Below, piece by piece: positions 16,083-24,792 of a DNA stretch of 64,000 nt (positions are counted from its first letter, which is position 1; each line of letters begins with the position of its first letter). The translations under genes and the position numbers were made by a program. The notes under the pieces are model-generated. The model saw only the letters and a program-made list of their open reading frames with translations. It was not told the DNA's origin and searched no databases. The DNA is from Chloroflexi bacterium CFX4 (lineage in GTDB: Bacteria; Chloroflexota; Anaerolineae; Aggregatilineales; UBA2796), in the NCBI GenBank assembly GCA_021404685.1, contig QWHC01000010.1, forward strand, positions 108,546 to 172,545, in the 5' to 3' direction.

Positions 16083-19000
16083 ATAATCCTCCAGCGCGCC
16101 ATCAAGGTCGAAGGTGAAATCGAGTTCGGGTGGCGGCGGTACGGCGCGGCGCGGCGGCGGGCTGGTCGGCAGATCGGGATGGTCTTCCCAAGCCGCTGCG
16201 GGAAAACCTGCCCAACGCGCCGCAATCTCACGGGCAAGGCGGCGCGGATCGGAGGCGTGCGCGAACTGCACCAAGCGCAGCGCGCCACGCCGCACCCAAT
16301 AGCCACGTCCAACGGGCAGTGCCGCCCGCCGCATGGTCGGCGAGACGCGCCCACCCAGCACATCCACCGATTCAGCATCGCTGAGCGCCATGCCCGCCCT
16401 GCCCGAACGCAGCACTTTGAGCAGCGCATCGCCACCGCGCTGCATGGCAAGCGTTTCGCCGTTGGCAACCAAGTGCAAGCCCAAGCGTGCATCGCGGCGC
16501 AGCCACGCCGCCAGCTCATCAAGCTGTTCGTAGTGCGTGCCATCCAGCGCGTCTTGCAGTTGATCGTAGTCATCTAGAGCGACGATGATCGGCATGAAGG
16601 GCTGTGCATCCGCCGAGTCAAGCTCCTCGTCCGCAGCGGTCAGCCGTTCTAATTCGTTCTGACGCCATGCCAGCTCTGCCGTCAACCGATCCAGCGCACT
16701 CGCAAGGCTTGGCGCATCGGTCACATAGCGCAGCACGTGCGGCAGGTGGCGCAGCGGGCGCAGCGTCTCGCGGCTGAAGTCAATCAGCACAAAGGCAGCC
16801 TCATGCGGCGCATAGCGTGCCGCCACGCCCAAGAGCAGCGTCCGCAACAGGCTGGATTTGCCGCTGCCATAGGCACCAAGGATCAGCCAGTGCGGTGCAT
16901 CGCGCCAATGCAGCGTGATGGGCTGCAAGGTCTCGCCTTCCACGCCGATCACGCTGCGAAGCGGCTCTAAGTGTGGCGCATCGGGCTGCGTGGAACGGCT
17001 TGGCAGGCTGTCCAGTGCCACAGCAATATCTAATGGCACACTTTCGGGCATGGCGCGGATCGGCTCTGGCAGTGGGCGATCTGCCCACGCGGCACGCATC
17101 GCCTCTAAGGTGGCGAGCAAGGCACGGTCGCGCTCATCATCATCGCCGACGGTGTTGGGCAAGGCAATCTGGGCGTGGATCGGTGGGCGCGCTGCCAACA
17201 CGCCACTGCCGGGGCGCGGATCACTCTCGCGGTCGGGCAGGCGTCCTAAGAATTGCAGGTAATCGCCGCGTTCGGGCAAGCGCAAGGCAAAGCGCGCTTC
17301 GATCAGGTTCAGGACGCTGTAAGGCAGGCTGAGCGAAGGCGCGGTCAGCGCGAAATGAATGCCAACCGCACGCCCGTCACGCAGCAGGCGCAGCCAGTCC
17401 GCCGCCTCATCCGAGTCGCTCTCAAGGGTGCGCCATAGCTCCGCGAAGTTATCCACCAAGACGAAAATGGCGGGCAGCGGCGGCTGATCAGGGCTGCGGC
17501 GGCGGTTATAGGTTTCCACATCGGCGGCGTGCAGGCGCGCTAAGGCATAGCGGCGTGCCTCAAGGGCAGCCAGCAGGCGGCGGATCAGGCGTGAGAGGCG
17601 CTCGCGCTCATCGCTGGCGATCACTGCGCCAACGTGCGGCAAGCGGGCTAGCGTGTCTAAGGTGCGCCCGCCGAAACTCACGATGTACAGCTCTGCCTCA
17701 TCAGGGCGGAACAAGTGCGCGGCTGCCAACGCCAACGTGCGGAGCAGCGTCGTTTTGCCGCTGCCCGAAGCGCCAACCACCAGGAAATGACCGCCTTGAT
17801 CGGGAAAATTGACCGATAAGGGCGGCTGTGCGCGGTGCGCCAGATCGTCCAGCACGCCAATTGGCAGGCACGCCCAACGCCGATCCGCGCCTGCGGGACG
17901 CCACGCGCCGCCATCCCAGCCGCCATAGTCCGCTTTGTGCAGCACCTGCTCAAGGCTGATCTCAGGCGGCAGCGATTCGAGCAGGACAGGCACAGGCGGC
18001 GCATCGGCGTAGAGGGCTGCCATATGGTCGGCAAGCCTTTCGGCAAGCGTTGGCAGCGCGCTCAGCGAGTCCGCCTCTGCCTCAGCCGCAAACACATCGG
18101 TTGGCTGCTCAAGGCGGACGAGGCGCAAGACGCTTTGTGGCGCAGCGTCGGCATCGGCGGGCTGTTCTAGGTAGTCCATGCCAACACGCGCCGCCTGGAA
18201 CTGCTGCACAGCGTTGCCCACTTGGAAATAAGCGCGTCCCGGCACGTCGGGCGGCAAGAAGGCAGCGTCCGGGCGGCGGATGATCTCTTGCGATTCGTCA
18301 GGCGTTTGCACGCGCAGGCAAATGCGGAAATTCAGGTTTGCCTTCATCTCAGCCGTCACGTGGCCGCTAGGGCGCTGTGTGGCAAGGATCAGGTGCATGC
18401 CCAAGCTGCGCCCAACGCGCACCGTTGCCACCAGCTCATCCAGGAAGTTCGGCAGGCTGCTGGTCAGTTCGGCAAACTCATCAATGAGGATGACCAAATG
18501 CGGCAGCGGCTGCCAATCGGGCGGAAAAACACCGCTAAAGCGCCGCAAACGCCGATGATACTCGGTGATGTCCTCTACGTTTTGATCGGCAAGGAACTGC
18601 TGGCGGCGGCGGTTCTCTGCCTGAATGGCAGCCAAAGCGCGCAGTGCCTCTCGCGCATTCAAATTGGTGATGATGCCAACAACGTGCGGCAGCCGCCGCA
18701 GAATGTTGAAGGTTGCGCCGCCTTTATAGTCTATCAGCAGGAAGTTGAGCAGGTATGGATGATGCTCGATGGCAAGCGTGGTCACAATGGTCTGGAGCAG
18801 TTCACTTTTGCCGGAGCCAGTCGTGCCGCCGATCATGCCGTGTGGGCCGTGAGCGCGCTCCGAGAGATCAAGCACCTGCTGCGCCGAGAAGCTGGCGTTT
18901 CCAATCGGCACAGGCAGCGGCAGCACGCCATCCGGCGGCACGGGACGCGCCCAATTCTCGCGGATTGCCAGTTGGCTAAGGCGCTCCACGCCGTAGAGTT

Positions 19001-20243
19001 GCAGCGCGCCAAGCTGCGTAGGCAGGCGGCTTGCCTCGCCAAGCTGCGGCAGGCGGTAGACGGCAAGCTGACGGGCGAGGAACTCTGCTTCGGCACGGCT
19101 GAGGCACTCTGCCGCGCCGCTGAAGGTCTTGCCTTCCGCGCCACTCAAGGCGACGCGGAACTTGCTACCCGTCAGCGTTAGCACGCCGCCATACTCAGAC
19201 GGAACATCTTCAAGGCGGCTGCACAAATGCAGCGCACACAGCGCGGGATGCCCTAGCAAGCGCTTGTAGCTGATCTCCTCCTGAATGCTGCTCACATCGT
19301 CAAAGATGGCAACAATCACGCTCTGGGCGGTGCTTTGCTCTGCGCGTGCGTCTAGGCGGCGCGCCAACTGATCGATCAATTGGCGGCAGTGGTCTGCCTC
19401 AAAGGCAAGCTGATCGGGAAAGCCGCCTTGATGGGTGCTGCTGGTGTGTGGCAGCCAGCGCGTCCAGCTCCATGCCTTATGGCGCAGCTTGCTGGAGAAA
19501 AGGTAGAGGCTCAGCTCAGAAGGTGCGTGCAGCACTGCCAACTGCGCGATCAGGGCATAAACGAACGGCACGCTCTCCTCAGAAGTGCCGACAATGCCAA
19601 GGCTGCCAACGGTGCGCAGATCAAGCGTGATCGGCGCGTTGGGCAGTGTGTGATACTCAAAATAGAGGTTGTGGGCGCGGCGTGCATCCTCGCCCAGCAA
19701 ATCGAGATCAGGTGCGCGCACGCTGACGGCGGAAGGCAAGCTGCCAATGCCAAGCCGCAGCGCCATAAAATCCGCATCGGGCGGGCGCCGATTCCAGAGC
19801 AGGACGTTTGGTTTGGCAGCAGTGGCGATCAGGCGCGTTAAGGGCGGAAAGCGCTGATCTGCCTCCAGTAATTGTAGATCGCGGGCAGCTTGCAAACGCG
19901 CCAGGCGGCGATCCAGCAGGTGGTGATAAGCGCGCCTGCTGTGAAGGTGTGCGAGGGCGTTTTGGCGGCGGCTTGCCGCATAGCTGATCAGGGCGGTGAG
20001 CGCGCCTAAAATGCCTAGTGTCAAGGTCGGCAGGGCAAGCAACGGCGCATTGGCGCCGCCCAGCGTTAGGTAGAAACCACCAAGCACAGCAATGCCCACC
20101 GAAGGCAGCAGCGTTGCCAAGAGGTTTGGCGGCGGTGCGGGCGTCTCGGTAGGTGGTGGTGGTAGATCGATCTCGCCGCGCAAGGGCAACGGCTGGTAGC
20201 GCGGCGGGCGGTTTAGCAGTTCAGCCGCGTCCTGATCAGACAT
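16059..20243 (-). CDS. EssC/EccC-like FtsK-SpoIIIE ATPase of a type VII-like secretion system
   Basis: A 1394-residue membrane ATPase. Two TM helices are at about 40-90, followed by a linker and three FtsK/SpoIIIE domains with P-loops GGTTGSGKS (about 470), GASGSGKT (about 820) and GAYGSGKS (about 1120). Domain 1 has LLIDYKGG and a full Walker B (LVILIDEFAEL). Domains 2 and 3 have altered Walker B ends (FVLVDNFAEL, IVALDDYDQL), so they may be mainly regulatory, as in EccC/EssC. The FHA domains found at the N-terminus of Firmicutes EssC are absent. It is encoded 11 nt after a WXG100 gene on the same strand, which fits a motor exporting WXG100 proteins. No EsaA, EssA, EssB or mycosin is nearby. 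Confidence 0.9.
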   Translation of the reverse strand: MSDQDAAELLNRPPRYQPLPLRGEIDLPPPPTETPAPPPNLLATLLPSVGIAVLGGFYLTLGGANAPLLALPTLTLGILGALTALISYAASRRQNALAHLHSRRAYHHLLDRRLARLQAARDLQLLEADQRFPPLTRLIATAAKPNVLLWNRRPPDADFMALRLGIGSLPSAVSVRAPDLDLLGEDARRAHNLYFEYHTLPNAPITLDLRTVGSLGIVGTSEESVPFVYALIAQLAVLHAPSELSLYLFSSKLRHKAWSWTRWLPHTSSTHQGGFPDQLAFEADHCRQLIDQLARRLDARAEQSTAQSVIVAIFDDVSSIQEEISYKRLLGHPALCALHLCSRLEDVPSEYGGVLTLTGSKFRVALSGAEGKTFSGAAECLSRAEAEFLARQLAVYRLPQLGEASRLPTQLGALQLYGVERLSQLAIRENWARPVPPDGVLPLPVPIGNASFSAQQVLDLSERAHGPHGMIGGTTGSGKSELLQTIVTTLAIEHHPYLLNFLLIDYKGGATFNILRRLPHVVGIITNLNAREALRALAAIQAENRRRQQFLADQNVEDITEYHRRLRRFSGVFPPDWQPLPHLVILIDEFAELTSSLPNFLDELVATVRVGRSLGMHLILATQRPSGHVTAEMKANLNFRICLRVQTPDESQEIIRRPDAAFLPPDVPGRAYFQVGNAVQQFQAARVGMDYLEQPADADAAPQSVLRLVRLEQPTDVFAAEAEADSLSALPTLAERLADHMAALYADAPPVPVLLESLPPEISLEQVLHKADYGGWDGGAWRPAGADRRWACLPIGVLDDLAHRAQPPLSVNFPDQGGHFLVVGASGSGKTTLLRTLALAAAHLFRPDEAELYIVSFGGRTLDTLARLPHVGAVIASDERERLSRLIRRLLAALEARRYALARLHAADVETYNRRRSPDQPPLPAIFVLVDNFAELWRTLESDSDEAADWLRLLRDGRAVGIHFALTAPSLSLPYSVLNLIEARFALRLPERGDYLQFLGRLPDRESDPRPGSGVLAARPPIHAQIALPNTVGDDDERDRALLATLEAMRAAWADRPLPEPIRAMPESVPLDIAVALDSLPSRSTQPDAPHLEPLRSVIGVEGETLQPITLHWRDAPHWLILGAYGSGKSSLLRTLLLGVAARYAPHEAAFVLIDFSRETLRPLRHLPHVLRYVTDAPSLASALDRLTAELAWRQNELERLTAADEELDSADAQPFMPIIVALDDYDQLQDALDGTHYEQLDELAAWLRRDARLGLHLVANGETLAMQRGGDALLKVLRSGRAGMALSDAESVDVLGGRVSPTMRRAALPVGRGYWVRRGALRLVQFAHASDPRRLAREIAARWAGFPAAAWEDHPDLPTSPPPRRAVPPPPELDFTFDLDGALEDYKKQQGYT

Positions 20244-20254
20244 GCCGCATAGCG

Positions 20255-20524
20255 TTATGCCTGATCCGCAGCACGCAGCGCACGGGCGCTTTGGCGCAGG
20301 TCTTCGGCAAGGCTGTGAACGAGCGCCGTCAGGCTCTGCATTTCTTCAAAGGCGGCGTCATATTGGCGGAAGAACGACTCCGCACGCTGCCCGATGAACG
20401 TGCGGCGCAGGCTGGCAAGCATATCGTTGGTTGCCATTAGCTCACGCTGAATCAGGTTGGCGTTGGCATCAATGGTGCTGGCGCTTGCCTCCAGGGCGGC
20501 GGGATTGGCTTTGATCTCAGACAT
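20255..20524 (-). CDS. WXG100-family protein (EsxA-like)
   Basis: An 89-residue, all-helical protein with two helices and a turn, the size and shape of ESAT-6-like secreted factors. The turn reads TFIGQRAESFF, with Phe in place of the classical Trp of W-x-G. No signal peptide and no cysteines. A ribosome site (AAAGGA) precedes the ATG. It is directly upstream of and co-transcribed with the EssC-like ATPase, so it is the likely core substrate or co-effector, acting as a helical-hairpin dimer. The C-terminal YxxxD/E export signal of actinobacterial proteins is not evident. Confidence 0.85.
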   Translation of the reverse strand: MSEIKANPAALEASASTIDANANLIQRELMATNDMLASLRRTFIGQRAESFFRQYDAAFEEMQSLTALVHSLAEDLRQSARALRAADQA

Positions 20525-20555
20525 AGATTAGGCATCCTTTGTGCGTTTAAGCGCG

Positions 20556-20584
20556 ATCTTACATAACGGGCAGGCAGGAGTCAA
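20556..20584 (-). promoter_or_regulatory. Promoter of the WXG100-EssC operon
   Basis: On the minus strand TTGACT (20584-20579), 17 nt, TAAGAT (20561-20556), then about 31 nt to the WXG100 ATG. Confidence 0.6.
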
Positions 20585-20615
20585 ACACATTTTTCAAGAA
20601 TTTACGCCCTGCCTG

Positions 20616-21599
20616 TTATTGTATAAGCAGCTTTTGCAAGTCGCCCTGAACTTCCAAGCCCGCGTTGCGCCCTGTGCCGCTGAAAATCGGTGTGCCGCCC
20701 CTCAGCGGCGCAAGGCAGACTTCCACACTGGCGCGCAGCGTTTCCTCAACGCGCTTGTGCATCTCGGTGCGCGTCGGTTCGTGCAGCAAGCCGCCTTCGG
20801 CACGGCGCGCCAGCATCTCCAGACGGTAGCGCCGATTACGCACCACCCACAGCACATGATCATCGGTCACTTCCAGCTTTTCCAGCTTGGCGCCGGTATA
20901 GGTGGCAAAGCGGTAGAGCGTCCCTGCCTGCCAAAAACCAATGATGAAGCCGCCAAAGGTGCGCCGTATGAATGGCACCGTCGCAATCGAGGCAGTCAGG
21001 CACACCTGCGGCTGATCAAAGTGGTTGGTCTGCATCCAAATCCACGCCGAAGGGAACGCCTTGCCCCAGTCCTTCTCGATGTAGCCGCGCCCGCCTTCAA
21101 AAGGCACGTGCTGCCCATCAATGCTCAGCGCGCCGTGAATGACGTGATCAAAGCTGCACACGCCATGATTGCACTCCAAGAAGGGCAGCCAGCCAAACCA
21201 GCCCATAATGCCCGGCGAATCAAGCGTGACGCGCCAACCGCTGCCGCCTTCAAAGCGTAGCGCGCCGTGAAGGCTCACCGCGCCGCCCTGTAAATTCAAG
21301 CGCATCTCCGTCAGCGAGAAGAAGTTCTCGCCAATGTGCAGCGCAAAGCGATCTGCGGCTGCCTGAAACGCCTCAACGGGAAATTGGTAATAGTGAGAGC
21401 GCCCGCGCAAGCCGTCCAGCACTTGGATGAAGGCGTGCGATTTGCTCGGATCAGCGTTCAGGAAGATGCCGGGAATCACGGCATAGCGGTGATTTTCGGT
21501 CGGGTCAATCAGCTTGAAGTACCAGCCCTCAAAGAAGGGCGGCTGTTTGCCCACACCATGATAGCGCTCAGGATGCAGAGTCAGGTCGAGATAGCCCAT
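20616..21599 (-). CDS. Tocopherol cyclase-like family protein
   Basis: A 327-residue soluble protein with the signatures of the tocopherol cyclase-like family (two lipocalin-like halves): FFEGWYFKL near the N-terminus (about 23-31), FLECNHGVCSFDH in the middle and the most diagnostic YIEKDWGKAFPSAWIWMQ (about 174-191). In plants and cyanobacteria the family closes the chromanol ring of tocopherol. Bacterial relatives in non-phototrophs have no proven reaction, and no other tocopherol genes are here, so a lipid or quinone substrate is only a guess. It is upstream of the WXG100-EssC pair on the same strand but separated by a promoter. Confidence 0.8.
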   Translation of the reverse strand: MGYLDLTLHPERYHGVGKQPPFFEGWYFKLIDPTENHRYAVIPGIFLNADPSKSHAFIQVLDGLRGRSHYYQFPVEAFQAAADRFALHIGENFFSLTEMRLNLQGGAVSLHGALRFEGGSGWRVTLDSPGIMGWFGWLPFLECNHGVCSFDHVIHGALSIDGQHVPFEGGRGYIEKDWGKAFPSAWIWMQTNHFDQPQVCLTASIATVPFIRRTFGGFIIGFWQAGTLYRFATYTGAKLEKLEVTDDHVLWVVRNRRYRLEMLARRAEGGLLHEPTRTEMHKRVEETLRASVEVCLAPLRGGTPIFSGTGRNAGLEVQGDLQKLLIQ

Positions 21600-21940
21600 A
21601 GCTTTGGTTGCCTCAATCTAGATCAGGTTAGCCAGCGGTTGTGCCGATTATAAGGGCAAGCGGCAAGCCGTGCCGAATGGCAGTTCTGCAAGCGGCAGCT
21701 GAGAGGTTTTGGTGAAGGGGATAGCCTAGCCCGCCGCTATCCCTCGCCTTTTCTCCGCAGGCAGAAAAAGGGATCGGAGGCGGGCGGTGCTTTGTGTAGA
21801 GGCGCGCCTTGGCAAGAATTTCAAAAACGAATAAAAGGCGCGTTTGAGCGGGCAGCCCTCTCGAAACCACTGCCTGTTGCGCGTGCGGCGCACACAACAG
21901 GCAAAAAATCTTTTTGCCCTACACCAACACGGTGAGGGCG
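21600..21940. other. 341-nt intergenic region with hairpins and a -10 box
   Basis: No gene is seen. It holds TATAAT on the minus strand (21652-21647), a likely -10 for the tocopherol-cyclase-like gene. It also holds an 8-bp hairpin GGGATAGC/GCTATCCC (21718-21725 with 21736-21743) followed by CTCGCCTTTTC, and another, GCCTGTTG/CAACAGGC (21872-21879 with 21895-21902), flanked by A6 and T5 runs. The hairpins may end the beta-propeller gene transcript. Confidence 0.45.
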
Positions 21941-23059
21941 TTAGCGCCAGTCAAGCACTGCGACAAATTCGGAATCTGTCAGGCGCTGAAGGCTGTTATC
22001 CGCTAGGGATAGCACCTCTAAGGCATTTTCCCGAATGAAAGCGATGTATTGCCCATCCGGTGACCAGCGCACCGCATTCGCCGTGATGAACTGTGTGCTT
22101 GTGAAGCGCTTTTCAAGGTTGCCATCAGCGATGCGGATTGTGAAAAAGGTCTGCAAATCTGAGAGCAGCAGCAGGTCGCCTTGCGGAGACCAGCTTAGCT
22201 GCGCGCATGGGACGGGTGATTGTGTAATGCGACGCAGCGTCTGCCCGTCTCGATCGGCTAGGATGATATGGGTGTTGCTTCTGCCTGCCTCACAGTAGGC
22301 AATCTGCTCGCCCGTTGGTGACCACTGTACATTGACGGCAAGCGCGGGCAACGGCAAGGCTAGGCGCTGGCTTCCGTCAAGGCGCGCTCGATAATGCGTC
22401 CGTGAGATATTTAGGGCATTGTTTTCAGAATGGCTTAGATCACCACTCTGAAAAAGGATGTACTCACCTTGTGGATCAAATTCTGGCAACATTTGCCAGG
22501 CAGGCAGATCATCGGCGATGGGAAAAGCGTTCGGCTCTCCCTGTATGGGCAGCATAAAGAGCCGATAGCTGCCCACTGTTTCATCCGAATATTTTTCACG
22601 CAAGTAGGCAAGCCACATCTGATCAGGGGAGACAACCAGTTGCCCTTCTTGGGAAGGCAGCACAGCATTCACGATAGCCTGTGGCACGCCCTCACCCTTC
22701 AAATCCAGCAGATATAGCCCTTCTACACCATAGATCAATGCCCGAAAAGCAATCAGATTGTGTTTGGGCAGCCAAAAGGCGCTGTGAAGCGTGCAGTTTT
22801 GCCCGCCACGGCTTGTGCAATCTGTAAAGGTAATGCTGCCTAGTGGTGTGCGTGCGCTTCCATCCACCTGCATTGTGAAAAACTGCATCTGATAGGTGTA
22901 ATCGCGCCCATATTCAACACTTGTCCGAAGCACTTGAATCTGCGTTGTAGCAAAGAAGATAGGCGCAGTGTCTTGCAGGCGGGCATTGGCATAACGGCTG
23001 CCAATGCCAAACCACAAGAATAGGCTGATCAGCAGGAAATAGGCTGCTTTACGAAACAT
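21941..23059 (-). CDS. Secreted TolB/PD40-type beta-propeller protein
   Basis: A 372-residue protein with an N-terminal signal peptide (MFRKAAYFLLISLFLWFGIG, cleavage near residue 26). The rest consists of repeated four-strand blades typical of TolB/PD40 propellers, with the recurrent pattern SPxGxxIA: VVSPDQMWLAYL, FDPQGEYILF, WSPTGEQIAYC, WSPQGDLLLL, WSPDGQYIAFI. About six blades are seen. There is no catalytic motif, so a binding or scaffolding role outside the membrane is likely. It starts 20 nt after the broken WXG100 gene and shares its lower GC and different codon flavour, so the two may have been acquired together. Confidence 0.75.
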   Translation of the reverse strand: MFRKAAYFLLISLFLWFGIGSRYANARLQDTAPIFFATTQIQVLRTSVEYGRDYTYQMQFFTMQVDGSARTPLGSITFTDCTSRGGQNCTLHSAFWLPKHNLIAFRALIYGVEGLYLLDLKGEGVPQAIVNAVLPSQEGQLVVSPDQMWLAYLREKYSDETVGSYRLFMLPIQGEPNAFPIADDLPAWQMLPEFDPQGEYILFQSGDLSHSENNALNISRTHYRARLDGSQRLALPLPALAVNVQWSPTGEQIAYCEAGRSNTHIILADRDGQTLRRITQSPVPCAQLSWSPQGDLLLLSDLQTFFTIRIADGNLEKRFTSTQFITANAVRWSPDGQYIAFIRENALEVLSLADNSLQRLTDSEFVAVLDWR

Positions 23060-23079
23060 GGTCTACAAGCCTTTACATG

Positions 23080-24501
23080 CTATGGCGTTGTTGGAACACT
23101 GGGTGCAGGCAATTGTGAACCATCAGGACTATACAACAGTGGCGCACCAAAGGTTTGCTGGTTGTGGGCAACCATTTGCTGGACATAATTGACATAATCG
23201 GCTTCACTTAGTCCATGCTGTTGAAAGACCATTGCCAAACCAATGGCGACTCATGCATCAATCTCATCAAAGTTGATCTTGTTGGTCGGCATAAGTCCTG
23301 TTTGTTGCAAAGCATTCTCAGCCCAATTTACGGCAGTAAAATCGAGACCAAAGGCGCCTGCAAGGTCATTGCCATATTGCACTTGGTTAATGGCATCGTT
23401 AAGATTCAGCATATAACTATTGGCTAATCCAGCGCGAGTCAGCTCATCATTTGAGAATGGGCTGTTGTTCAGTAACGCGCCAACTTCATACTGTTCGCGC
23501 ATGACCATGGCAATGTCCCAATCCAAACCTGAGCTGATCATTCTGACCAAAACAGGTGAACCATTGTCTAAGGCAAGGCTGCCATCGGGGTTAACAAGCT
23601 GCCCATGTGGATTAACGGTATAACCTTCATCCAAAAGCGAGAGGATATCCCGATTGCCGTAGCCCTGCCACGGACTAATCATCAGGTTGGTGCCGGGGAT
23701 TTCAAAATTTCCCGCACGCAGATGGTTGAAAATGCGTTGATTAAGGTTAAACAGCCCTTCGCCAATATAATTGTTGAGTGGGGCAGCTTCTGTGATGGAT
23801 TGTATAACATGCTCAAGTTTCGTACCAAGTGCTAACTCAAGAGCGATTCGCACTTGAGTAACACCTGGCACAATGGGCAGCATCGTTACATCATCCGCCA
23901 ACCCAAGAAAACCTAACCAGCTATCTGCATTTCCCAACAGATTGGTGACCAACGCCGCTGCATTGTAAAACTTAATTTCTGAATTCTGATTCGCTAAAAT
24001 CTCGTTCTACCTGGCATATCTAGCACTGCGTTCCGCAGCACTACGCGGATCATCCTCGTCACCGTCCTGTTCGGGGCTGCCCTGTGCGGCAGGTAATTTG
24101 TAGCTGGCAAGCACATACTCACCACCAGCACCACCGACGCTACTAACAAATTTAGGGAAACCACTCAAATCACCCTTGCTGTTCACAGTGAATGGCTCAT
24201 CCGCGCCACGAAAGAGCGCGCCCGCCTCAATTTCCGCCTCCCGAAGGGTTGCCATTGTGGTCTGTGTTGATGTTTTTGCCTCAACCATAGCCGTTTGCAG
24301 TCGTTTGAGGGCAGGCATCACCCACTGATCAAGTTCTGCGTAAAATGCCTAAGCACCTCTGCCGCGCCAAGCACCGCGTTGTAATCTCTCTGTGTGATGT
24401 TGCAAAGTTTGGATGAGCCGTTGTGTACCGTCAGCATAGGTGGAAAAAATCTGTACGATTTGCGTTAGATCATCGTACTGGCACTGAATACGCTGTGTCA
24501 T
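23080..24501 (-). pseudogene. WXG100-headed secreted-effector-like gene with three in-frame stops
   Basis: One reading frame runs 474 codons from the ATG at 24501 (preceded by GGAGGTG) to TAG at 23082-23080. It is interrupted at codon 51 (TAG, 24351-24349), codon 165 (TAG, 24009-24007) and codon 417 (TGA, 23253-23251), with no frameshift. Residues 1-100 form a WXG100 domain: GAWRGRGA, stop, AFYAELDQWVMPALKRLQ, which is exactly where homologues read G-A-E-A-F. An acidic linker (QDGDEDDP) and a 300-residue Asn/Leu-rich C-terminal domain without a known motif follow, ending in a Pro-rich tail. GC is lower than in neighbours. It was probably a type VII substrate; decay, readthrough or assembly error would all fit. 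Confidence 0.75.
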
Positions 24502-24756
24502 GCACACCTCCATCATATCAGGTAGAAGATTCACGGTGAAAGTGGCAATGGTGCCTCACGGGGTGACTATGCCAAGGATCGTTATGCCCCGTCCATCACA
24601 AGCGCGTAACAAGTAATAAGTTATATGGGATGGCATCAAAACAATTTTCTAACAGGCACTTTTGAAATGCTTGGTGGCAGGTATGTCGCCTAAACATCCT
24701 TTAAGCACCCACCCCTTGAAAAGCTGCGCAGCGGATTGATCGCCGCCGCGATCTGC

Positions 24757-24786
24757 TTGCCACCGCATGCCGAGTTGTGGTACACT
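24757..24786 (+). promoter_or_regulatory. Promoter giving a leaderless mRNA
   Basis: TTGCCA (24757-24762), 18 nt, TACACT (24781-24786), then only 6 nt (TGTGCT) before the ATG at 24793. Transcription would start at or next to the A of ATG. No ribosome site is present. The rest of the gap from 24502 shows nothing else clear. Confidence 0.55.
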
Positions 24787-24792
24787 TGTGCT

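Noticed and set aside
21600..21940. Possible tRNA or small RNA gene in the intergenic region
   Set aside because: No cloverleaf, T-loop or known RNA family signature could be found, only short hairpins and a -10 box.
24007..24348. Middle part of the broken WXG100 gene as an independent gene starting at GTG 24321
   Set aside because: It continues the same frame as the WXG100 head, begins mid-helix and has no ribosome site, so it is better read as one interrupted gene.
23080..24501. Alternative genetic code as explanation for the three stops
   Set aside because: Neighbouring genes end normally at TAG and TGA, so general reassignment is excluded; only local readthrough remains possible.
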